From Undaria pinnatifida (lineage: Eukaryota > Sar > Phaeophyceae > Laminariales > Alariaceae): DNA of 64,000 bases. The notes beneath the pieces are model-generated. The model saw only the letters and a list, made by a program, of their open reading frames with translations, did no database searches and was not told the origin of the DNA. Positions 52,776 to 62,300 of the stretch are shown here, one piece after another. Location of the stretch: contig JABAKD010000025.1 of NCBI GenBank assembly GCA_012845835.1, forward strand, positions 13,027,264 to 13,091,263, in the 5' to 3' direction. The translations under genes were made by a program, and so were the position numbers. Position 1 is the first letter of the stretch; each line of letters begins with the position of its first letter.

Positions 52776-54499
52776 CGTAGTATGTGGTATTCCCGAGAAA
52801 CAGGATTTGTAGAGGAAGCAAACAACTTCAAAAAGCAAAAAAGCTTTAAACTTACACTTTGAAAACAAAAAAAGGAGATCAAAGCGCTGAGAAGCGCTGT
52901 TTCAGGCATGTGAGCCCGATCAGCCGTCCGGAGAGGATAATGTCCTAAAGGCAGTGTAGAGAGCGAAAATAAAGAGGACTCTCAAGGCCTCTCAGGAGAT
53001 CGATATTTGAAAGTAGTTGTATAGTCTGAAGATGCATCTATTGCTTCAGAGAAGTGTGCACCTGCTTGTTAAACAGGCACTTTACTGTCAATGCGCCAGT
53101 GCTTGTGTGGCGCTCTTACAGAAGAATGCCTGGTATACGGAGCAGCACACACAGAGAAAAGGGGCATCAAGAAAGCTAGGCTGGGATATGTTCACTAACA
53201 CACGTAATTCGGCAGCCGTTACAGTAAATTTAGGGCAGAACGCACACAATCCGACTAGGAAACACCGTCAGTACGGGCACATATTTCGTGTCGTGGGTCC
53301 TGCATAACGTTCGGAGTACAATAGTAGTACAAAACAGTGAAAACTAAACAGAAAAGCCGACTGTGGTGGGCTTATATGTCTTGGAGAAGGTACGTTCTAC
53401 ACTAACTTTGGGATGGCGGCTACCAGAATTTATATTTTCCTTCAAGTATCGGCGTGAGTTGCTCGGCACCCTGCTTCTTGTTAGGAAGGTGAACTGTACT
53501 ACCGTGCATAACCGGTTTTTTCCTGCCACTTTCGGGCTTCCCCCTTGTTTTTTGTTTCCGTCTTTCGTGTGTGCTTTCTGCCGGCTGCTGTGCTAAAATT
53601 AATAAATAAGAAACCACAGCACTTTGCTTGTTTCGAGTACGAGTGCCCGTGAAAGACGAAAAACCGAGCGGGCACAGCACAATTAATAGTGTGATACACC
53701 GGCACGGCACATATGATCCGTATCCAATACCGTCGCGGAATCAGGAGCGCAGCAAAAGCAGGATAGAATATTTGATCACGTCGACAATAAAAGAGTGTCT
53801 TTGCATCTTTGTACATATGCAACAAACATCTACGCACATTACAAGTACGCACGCGCCTGATGTGCGTTGTGGAGGAAACACTATCCAGTAGTACTGCTCT
53901 TCTGCTGTACGTTGATAGAATTGCTTTTGTCAATCTTGCGTTCGCCGAGTGCAGCTGTCTGCGCTCTCTGTCCGCTCGTGTAAAAGTACGTTACCTTAAG
54001 TGGCTAGGATCTACAGCCGTACCGGTAGGTACCAACCATTCCCGTACGAGTAGTGCACCAGTATGTTTTTACGGCTTCCCCCCCAAAACACAGGAATCTC
54101 TCACCTCTGGCCCATGTTGTTATGCATATACTAGTGTCGTTTACACACGGGTAATGGTGCCTGGCATTTCGACGTTCGTAGAAAACAAAATGTGTGTACT
54201 TTTAATGTGGTTGTGGCCCTAACAGCGAAGGAAGCATGTTCCACTCAAAGGCACATCTTGGTTTGGACGTGACCACCTCCATCAGTCGATTAATGCTGCG
54301 CCTCCGCCTCTGCGACGCCGTACACCTATGACCGATGTATGTACGTATTGCTCTGTCACTTGCTGCCTGCCCCTGCCACTTGCACTCTCCGCATGCTGAA
54401 GTCTGCGCGCTAGCCGGCTGCTGAACAAGTATCACACCCCTAACGCCTAAAGTCGCACCGATAGGCACGAGGTGTGCAGTACGAGTAGTGTATTGGCAT
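52776..54499. other. No gene recognised
   Basis: Short frames only. No domain, RNA or long repeat was recognised between repeat C copies 1 and 2. Confidence 0.4.
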
Positions 54500-54874
54500 A
54501 CAAGGACTTCTCTCCGCGGGCGGCTGACGCCGCCCGCTACGCTCGCGCAAGGAAGACTCCAACTAACAAATGTGAAGGGGGCAGAAAGAAGAGGCTCATG
54601 ATTTAGTGCAACTAGCGATTTGATAATGCTAAGAGCTACTTGTGCGGAGCAGATTGCCCTGTCTGTGCTGTGCTGTATGTTGGCCATGTCACGTTCTGAT
54701 CGGCAGTAGTATAGTGTAATTTGCGAAGAAAACATCGCGAAGAGGACCGAGATGGAGAATAAAACCAATGACAAAAAAGCAAAAAGACGAGTACACACAC
54801 GAATCAACGGTACCTGGTACCTGGTACTTCGCCCAACACCTGGTGGTACTCTGTGTTCTTCTTAAGAAAGCACC
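54500..54874 (+). repeat. Repeat C, copy 2 (~375 bp, short form)
   Basis: It starts with CTCCGCGGGCGGCTGACGCC followed by GCCCGCTACGCTCGCGCAAG, a perfect GGGCGGC/GCCGCCC hairpin, and then follows copy 1 through GCAACTAGCGATTTGATAAT, CCATGTCACGTTCTGATCGG and ACCTGGTACCTGGTACTTCG. It ends at AAGAAAGCACCGG, where copy 3 begins directly. Confidence 0.78.
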
Positions 54875-55735
54875 GGACTCTGCTCCGCAAGGGTACTGAC
54901 GCCGCCCGCTACGCTCGCGCAAGAAATAATGCAATTAACTGAAACATGTAAATGAACGGCGCAGGAAGAAGAGGCACGTGATTATTTGGTGCGAATAGCG
55001 ACTTGGTAACAATACCAAGAGGTGCTTGTGCAGAAAAATTGCCCTGAGCTGTGCTGGGTGCTCGTTGATGTCACGTTCTGAACGGCAGTACGTGCGATTT
55101 TCTCGGCGGGGGGACATGGGGACCAAGAGAGAGCAACCAACTGAAGAAAGCAAAAAGACTAGTACACAAAACACGTACGTAACCCTGGTATCTGTATCAT
55201 ACCTGGTACTACCACTACTACTAGTAACTGCTGCTGTGTGCTAAAAAGAACGCACAGCGGCGCACGACGCAGCACCGACAAAACGAAGGGCAAAGCACGG
55301 CACCGCAATGCGCTGCGCTGCCGAGGTATATTATATAGCTGAGCTGAACTGAGCTGGGGGTGCATTGTTTGTGATCCAATAACAACGTCATACGTACATA
55401 CCCGGTGTAGTATTAATAGCACCGGTACGTGGCATGATATTTGGAATAATACTGGCATGTACGAACTAGTACAAAAGTACAGCAAACCACGCAGCATGGC
55501 AAAGCGCGGCAAAGCACAGCGCTGCGCTCTGCTGAGCTAAGGCTGCAGGGCATCGCAGGGCACTGCACGGCACTGCGGTGCTGTGAGCTATAGCGCGGCG
55601 GTGGGGTGCTGGGCGGCGCGGAGCTGATGAGTCAAGCCCAGATCTCAGCTGATAAAACTTCAAGTACAAAACAAATGGTGGGAATCAAAGAAAAGCAAAA
55701 GCTGGACCGTTCCGCAAGTAATGAACAGGCGGCAA
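54875..55735 (+). repeat. Repeat C, copy 3 (~860 bp, long form)
   Basis: Directly abuts copy 2. It carries a damaged version of the opening hairpin (CAAGGGTACTGACGCCGCCC), then GCTACGCTCGCGCAAGAAAT, GATGTCACGTTCTGAACGGC and AAAAAGAACGCACAGCGGCG. Like copy 1 it continues through a GCA/GCACGGC-rich tract (55,245-55,620) to AGCTGGACCGTTCCGCAAGT at 55,709. Confidence 0.75.
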
Positions 55736-57663
55736 ATTAGCGGCAAATGGTAGGAAGTTCAACTTACTACATATAAAGGGAGAAAAATCGCGAAAAAGTT
55801 CAAAATCGTGTTGGCAGAAAAACCAAATTTCCAGGAAGCAGTTGAAAAGTAAAGAGAAAACTGGCAAAACGAGCAGAAACAAAAATAGTAAGGCCACAAA
55901 GCAAAGCTGGACCGTCCGACCCCGGAGCTGCCAGGGATGCTCCAACCGAGCACTTTCAGCAAAAAGATCTAAGTACGTTCATGTTGGTGGCTTCCCCCAA
56001 ATACAGAGGGACCTCTTTACTCCAACAGAGGGATCTCTTCATTCCGTCTCTGCTGTTCGTCACGAACACAAGTTCCCCCAGAAATGCCGAACCCGTGGTA
56101 TATAAGGCGTGGTATATAAGGTAAAGCATCACAGGTTTGAACAGTACATTTCTGTGGGGATTGCCGCCAGACAACGGGATAAGCCTGATTAGAGAAGAGG
56201 CTTGCTCAGTCGTTCCATTGCTGCCGCGCTTCCACTTCTGTGCTGCTGTACACTGTGCCTGATGCATGTATGTATATGTGCTTCTGTATCGCGTTCAGCC
56301 CGATTCCGCATCCTCTATCGGCATGCAGACGTCTGCGCTCGATGCCCGCTTCTTCGTCCATGTTCAGTACCTGGTACTTGTACAAGTTACACTTACAAAA
56401 GGCTTCGCCCTTTTCCTGGTCAATTTCCGAGTGTGTTTGGTTCCCGTAAAGTAAGTATCAGCACTGGCAGCGAACATTGTACCTGGTGCTGTGGTTTTGA
56501 CCGAAAAAGAACGGATGACTGCGTCTACACGTTTGCGTACTGCTACTCCTCGTGTGCGAACACCTTATACGTCGCTGGGTCTGTAGGGTTATAGGTGCCA
56601 CAGGTACGCAAGTAGAGGAGTATACCTCTTTGTGACTGTTGCCACAACACACCTGTTTTTAGGTGACTGGGTTCCTCCTTTGATTGCTGCTGCGCTCTTG
56701 CTTCGGCGAAGCTATAGAGTATGCCTGGTGTATGCGCTTGTGTATCTCTTTCTGCTCGCTCTTGCTGCTGCTCTCCGCCTGGTTTTGCTTGCCGTTCTCT
56801 GCCCGTGCTGTGCGACTCTCGTCTGCGCGCGGGGAGATTCCGATACTGTTATTTAATGTCGAAACGCCTCACAATAAAGTCGAAACCCTTTGGTGACACA
56901 GCGCACAGCGCACGTGGGAAATTCGTTTCATTAGACTACAGCAGCAGCACAAGAGTAGTGGCAGAGTAGCGGGCAACACACAGGGGTAGCAGAAGCACAA
57001 CTTTGGGAAGAGTATTTCGCCATAACAAGTACCGGGTTAGAGAGGTGACTAAATACGTGTATGGATTGTTGGACACGGGAGAAACTGGGCGTGAAAACCG
57101 CAGATTCATTTACGCTGAATGCCTTTTGGGGGTTGGATCCTATGATATCCAACATGTATTACGACAAACAAGGTAAAGCATCCGCCAATTCTCTTCAGAA
57201 GTGTTAAGGCCTCAGACAGGCGTTGCAGGAAGAAGCTGAAGCCAGCGGACGTGACCCCAAAGAGCGCCACGGTAGAAGACAACGGTAGCATTATAGGCAC
57301 GTCTAAGAGAGAAAGCGTGGGTAGTAGTCAATCTGCGTGGCATCAGTGCGTGTGGGTTCTGTTTGAAATGAATTTTGGACCACAGTTAATGTACTGGGCA
57401 GGAAAGAAAAAATGAAGCGAAAATAGATCATGTTGAAACAACGGCCTGGTTGTTCTAGTATATTCCGTGGTCTAGTCCAGGGTCGCCAAGCAGCCGCCAA
57501 AAACTCTTAAAGGGGAACTACAAAGTCTGATGCGTAGAATATGTATTATACAGCGTTCTAGTCTAGTCCATACATCTATTCGTAGCATCTGTAGACTATC
57601 CTTTCAGGTTTTCGTTCGTGAATACTTGAGAACCACCCGTTTAAGTATTTATGGGATACGTAT
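55736..57663. other. No gene recognised
   Basis: A further stray AAAGCTGGACCGTCCGACCC (55,904) echoes the end of repeat C. The pair TGCTGCTGTACACTG (56,238) and GATTGCTGCTGCGCTCTTGC (56,682) with CTCTCTGTCCGC-like words hint at another degenerate family. No protein domain or RNA was recognised. Confidence 0.4.
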
Positions 57664-57706
57664 AGTCTAGGCTAGTCTAGTCTAGACTAGTCTAGTCTAG
57701 ACTAGA
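57664..57706. repeat. CTAGT/TAGTC satellite-like tract
   Basis: A run of TAGTCTAG and CTAGACTAG words that is largely self-complementary. It is a short simple repeat next to the SINE-like element. Confidence 0.9.
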
Positions 57707-57734
57707 GCATGTCTAGTAAATAGCCCACGGCAGC

Positions 57735-57980
57735 CCGAGTGCATACGAGTACTCGTATAAATTCGCGGGGACTTTTCCTTCTGCACAAATTGTCTTGCGG
57801 AAAGAGCGAGAGCATGAAATAGCAACACTCGACTGAGAATCGACGAGCAGTGGGATTGCTGAACCCTATGCGCGATAAAAATTGAAAGGCAAGAACCGGG
57901 GGGAGGAAAAAGGGACGACACCTGTGACTACGGCTTGTCCAGAAACTGGAAAGTAGAAGTGGGGAAAAAAAAAAAAAAAA
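57735..57980 (+). mobile_element. SINE-like element, copy 2
   Basis: Ends in a pure run of 16 A (57,965-57,980) preceded by ACTGGAAAGTAGAAGTGGGG, against GGCTGGAAAGTAGATGTGGG in copy 1. The body shares CGGGGACTTTT, GCACAAATTGTCTTGCGGAA and GACACCTGTGACTACGGCTT with copy 1. The head is less well preserved and the B-box word of copy 1 is not found. Same strand as copy 1, with the A tail at the right end. Confidence 0.6.
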
Positions 57981-59640
57981 CATAGAATGAATATACTCGA
58001 GTTCGTGCGAAACGCACTCTTTCTCGAACTATAAATACAGCCTGCGGATTAGTTAATGTACTTTGTTGGCTTGTTTTTTAAACGGCCGATGCTGCCTGCA
58101 AAATAACAAGCAGCACCTACTACTGTTGATACTTCGTGTGTGTATCAGTCTGGAACACGAGTGAACGAGAAACGACGGCCTACTAAATAAACGTTGTATA
58201 CACTGAAGCTCGGAGGAGTCGTCTTGGGCTGGTATGGGGTTGGTTAATGACTCAGTAGCTCAGCGAGTGCTACGTCGCCAGCATGATATATACCAGGTAT
58301 ACTCGAGTTCGTTGAATGAATCTCGCTGACATGTGGTTGCTTGTGTATAAGCTCAAAACCGTTGTACATGCTTCTCCGTTCTCCAGACCGCAGGCTCATT
58401 CGTCTTTGCTCACGATAACCGTGGGGTTCGTACGGTGCAGGTATCCCAACCGCTGTAGTTTGTAGCCGCGAGTTGGTTAGTTGCGGGAACGAGGGAACTT
58501 TAAGCCGTAGTTGAATGGATACCCGCGGCCATGTGAGTTCAGTTTACACATTGGATCATTTCACTTGTGGGCCTTCTTCTTCGTATCGTGCATTTTTAAG
58601 TGGGACAAAAACGTAATATTGCCAGCGAGAATTTTGATTTCATTTTGCTTTTCGGATCTTCCTAAGGCTCCAGCACCTTTGTGTGATCACGGACTCTAGA
58701 TGTATGGCAAAAGTTAATGTGAGACAACAACAACGAGCTCAATATTGGTGAGTGCCGGCCAGCGAAAATGATAAAGCTGACCGTTGAGGCAAAAGCTTTC
58801 AGTTCACAGAGAGGTGGCTCGTTTTAGAGAGTTTTTTAGTAACCCTCTTGACATTAAAAGAGTAGACCAATGGTGTTGGTGGCCTGAGGCCAGTGTGCTG
58901 AGTATGTCGTGAAAGAACAAGTTGGTAGAGAAAATATAAGGGTACAGATGAGGATAGGGGAGAGGAGTGGGGTAGAGTGACAGAGACAAGGGGGGGAGAC
59001 GTCGTCTCTCGATCATTAACGGTTTATAAACAGGACAACCTCATAGCTGGGGCACGTTGCTTGTAACAGAAGCTTCAAAACTTCATCCCGCAGTGTCAGC
59101 CGATGCATGTGGGTCATCCTGCATCAATACGAAGCCTTAGAGTTGTAAAATAAGAACGTATGATGCGTCGTTGTGCATTGAAAGGGCTGTTCTGACAGAG
59201 CTGAGGCTATGAGAGTCGTTTGCTATGGGTACGCCGCCAACGCTGCTGCTTACCAAACGACCTGCTGTATGCGCTACCAACGCGTGCTAACTTAGGGCTA
59301 TACTCATACCAATGTTACTGGTAGAGTCATTTCACTCATCGTGTGAGCTGGTAAAATACTACAACGTGTGTACGACGCACTAACTACCTGAATTACTGGC
59401 TCGACTTGACGTCGCTTGGATTGGATTGGCCGGGATTGGCTTGGCTTGGCGTGACGGCAGCGGCGAAAATGCGCAACTGCGAAATCGGTTCGAGATCTGC
59501 AGAGAATCTCCATGCCGAGCATTTCTAAACGGTATCACAAGTCAGACAATTAGCGACGGGGTAAGTATTGCATTGAAACAACATATATGTATTACGCAGT
59601 TATATATTAAAAACCAACTCAACGGCATTAACTAGGGGGT
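57981..59640. other. No gene; repeat D copy 1 inside
   Basis: 58,465-58,540 carries CGCGAGTTGGTTAGTTGCGG with TTGAATGGATACCCGCGGCC, matching 60,899-60,975 (CACGAGTTGTTTGGAGTTGG with TGAGTGGATACCCGTGGCC). No gene was recognised. Low-complexity GGATTGGATTGGCCGGGATT lies at about 59,417. Confidence 0.5.
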
Positions 59641-60060
59641 GCCCCCTGTTCGTGTCGCACCCGGCTACCCAGCGGATTTACACATTCGGGTCCTGTCCAG
59701 CACAGGATCATGAACCGACCCAAAGCCCGCCGGGTTTTTCGGGGCAGGTCCCCGGGTCCCCGGGTCCCCGGTTACCCGTTGAGCAACGTATCCCCGTGGT
59801 CAGCATCCTTGAACTTGACGGGTACCCGCTCGTTACGGGTTCCCCGCGGGTTGCACACCCAGTGCATATAACCCTTGTTCCCCTCGTCGCCTCGGCACGG
59901 CATGCTGCGAGAAGCGTACCCTATTGTAGCGGGTGAAGAAGGACTTTCCGGTGGATGAAAAGCCGAACTCACACCCAGGGAGCGATACATTCTTGGTGCT
60001 AGTCAGACCGCGAGGCTTAGGCGTGATGGTAACGTTGGGTCGTATGTTGTGCGTAAGGCG
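59641..60060. other. GC-rich tract with GGTCCCCG repeats
   Basis: GGTCCCCGGGTCCCCGGGTC from about 59,747 is a short 8-bp-unit repeat. The rest is GC-rich with recurring GGGTACCCG/GGGTTCCCCGCGGGTT words. Plus- and minus-strand frames here are proline/glycine-rich by-products; no gene was recognised. Confidence 0.5.
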
Positions 60061-61797
60061 CGGTTGCACGGGGCTTAATAAGACGCGTTGGTAGCGTTGG
60101 GTGGTGCGTGGTGTGTTTGGCATGGTCACCTACATTTTAGTCGTAGTTCTATATGCAGCGGCCGAGAAGCAATGCAAAATCGCAATGGCCGTACGTCGAG
60201 GCACGTGCTATACCACCAGCCAAACTACGGAAGAGTCTGGGTTTGCATAGAACGAACCTATACGTCCAGGGGCTGGATCCGACGACGAAAGGGGAAGGCG
60301 AATGGGCGTTGACGGGCGGGGAAAAGTTGGATTGAACTCTCCCCCGACCAGATTATCGTTCATTAGATCAGCACAGAACGCTGCTAGAAGCACCTCGTTT
60401 TTGGGATGGATGAGAAGGGGGGCTAACTGGAATTGAGTGACAGCGAGAGCAGGTGCAAAGGAGCGGGCCGAGCGGACTAGGGCGCGATGAGGCGGTTGTT
60501 GCGAGAGGCAGTAGGAAGACACACAGAGATCCACGTCCGGAACGCACACCATCACGAGAGAGCAGCGATGGCCGTTTCTCTGGACGTTTAACGAGGCAGT
60601 CGTGCATGCTACTTACGTCACTGGTTTATGTGGTGGATAAGTAGTATACCCTTCACGCGGAACCAACCCCCTGCAATTTTCAAGACAGTAATAGCTGTAC
60701 TGTACCTAGTCAAATAGTCCAGGAAACGTTGGCGATATTCGGTGTATATGCGTATGACGGTTTTTGGTTCTCCACTGCATCCCCGCGGGTCGTCACTCTG
60801 ACTGCACTCCAGACAGCAGTCGTGGGTCTCCGTGCCCACTGCTACCGCACGGTTCATACGGGGCAACACTCCAGGCATCAACCACCCCTCTAGTTAGTAG
60901 CCACGAGTTGTTTGGAGTTGGGAACGGGAGGAATCAACGCTGCAGCTGAGTGGATACCCGTGGCCATGCTAGTTAATCTTGTACATTAACTCGATTTACT
61001 TGTTTGTGCGCGTTCGTCTGTCCAACTCACAGGACGCCTCTGCTGTACAAACCACAGGCCGCCCCCTTTTCGCCCTCCGATTTGATCTTGTTTTTTTTTG
61101 TCTCGTACCAGTCGAATAGGATCTACGGTCTGCCCCGACCTTGGCTTTACAGCACATATATAAGTCGTGTCCGCTTTTGACACCCTTTCATGGTTTGTTT
61201 TGGGGGACTCGCTTCCGGGTGAATGACATTGATTCGAACAAATCATAATCTATCCTGACACGAAACAGCAATTACATATTGTCGCAATTTTTCACGCTAA
61301 TCCTTCAAGGTTCCTTGTTTGGATTCTCTTCCTTTCATGCTGCAGCACGTCGCCATGACACGGCTTGGCAAAATTACTTCCTTTCTCTGATGTTTGTTCA
61401 CCTACTTAGCCTCCCGCGATTGTTTGACGCTATCGACCCCGTGTTTCCACTCATTGCACCGGGTTTCTACTCAATGCTTGATTTCTTCCATTTATTTTCC
61501 AGAGGTTAGACGATTTCTGCGTTGATTCGAGCTGCACGAGAGAATCTTCTTGCCAATCTCATTTATACCTTGCGGTGTTTATGGCTGGACGACATTGCCT
61601 CGATTGCTGGCATCGTTCCCGTTTTTAGCTACCAACTCATATTGTAATTATGTCGACCGTCCTTCTGGTCTCCGTTGGTGCCGTTTGCCTTTTGTGGTGG
61701 ACGCTTTTGTTTCTTCCTTGTTTCAGTTCTGTTTTGGCCAGGTGAATTCCTCTCGTAATGCTTTGTTTGCTCGGTACTGTACCCAGCTAGAGCTTGC
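60061..61797. other. No gene; repeat D copy 2 inside
   Basis: Repeat D copy 2 is at about 60,899-60,975. Frames on both strands (for example 60,208-60,607 minus) carry no recognisable domain. A T-rich stretch at about 61,090 and pyrimidine-rich 61,280-61,760 produce hydrophobic spurious frames. Confidence 0.4.
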
Positions 61798-61842
61798 AAT
61801 GGACCAAGGCTACGGTAGGGGGGGTACCCCCATTTTCACTGA
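61798..61842 (+). repeat. Repeat B end, interrupted by copia insertion
   Basis: ATGGACCAAGGCTACGGTAG followed by GGGGGGTACCCCCATTTTCA is the cleanest example of the repeat B terminus. It stops where the copia LTR begins at about 61,843, so the copia element probably inserted into a repeat B copy whose remainder lies beyond the window. Confidence 0.6.
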
Positions 61843-62279
61843 TGTGTTTTGTTGGATCAAATCGGTTATGCGAAGAATAATGTGCTCCCAGCAGCCCAGT
61901 CTCAGGGCGCGAGCTTCACTGCAACACACAGTGTGAAGAAGATGGTATATAGATGTCTTTATTAGCTGGTCCCGGATGCTGATAAGAGGGAAAGAGATGG
62001 AGTGAGGCGAGTGGGCGAAGCCATCTCGCTCCACACCAGGCAATATTCTCAACGCCCCAAATTCCCAAATACTACAGGTGCTACATTCTCATATTTCCAC
62101 GTGTTCCTAGATTGGTTCCAGGAACAGTCTACAAGGACCTTCGGGACTATTCCACGTGTCCTTCCCATGATATAATATTCCGCAATGCACCGTCGGGTAA
62201 TCCGACAATACCCCGTCGGACGATCCTTCGTGACCATCGTTGTTCCTACTTTGTTCGTTGAGACAAGCTATATCGAACA
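61843..62279 (-). repeat. 3' LTR of the copia element
   Basis: On the minus strand it starts TGTTCGATATAGC at 62,279, just after the purine-rich CCAGGAAGGG, and ends near AAAACACA at about 61,843, giving TG...CA ends over about 437 bp. AATAAA on the minus strand (61,957-61,962) is a good polyadenylation signal. The left border is uncertain by a few bases because the 5' LTR is outside the window. Confidence 0.7.
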
Positions 62280-62300
62280 CCCTTCCTGGCGCTGGATCAA

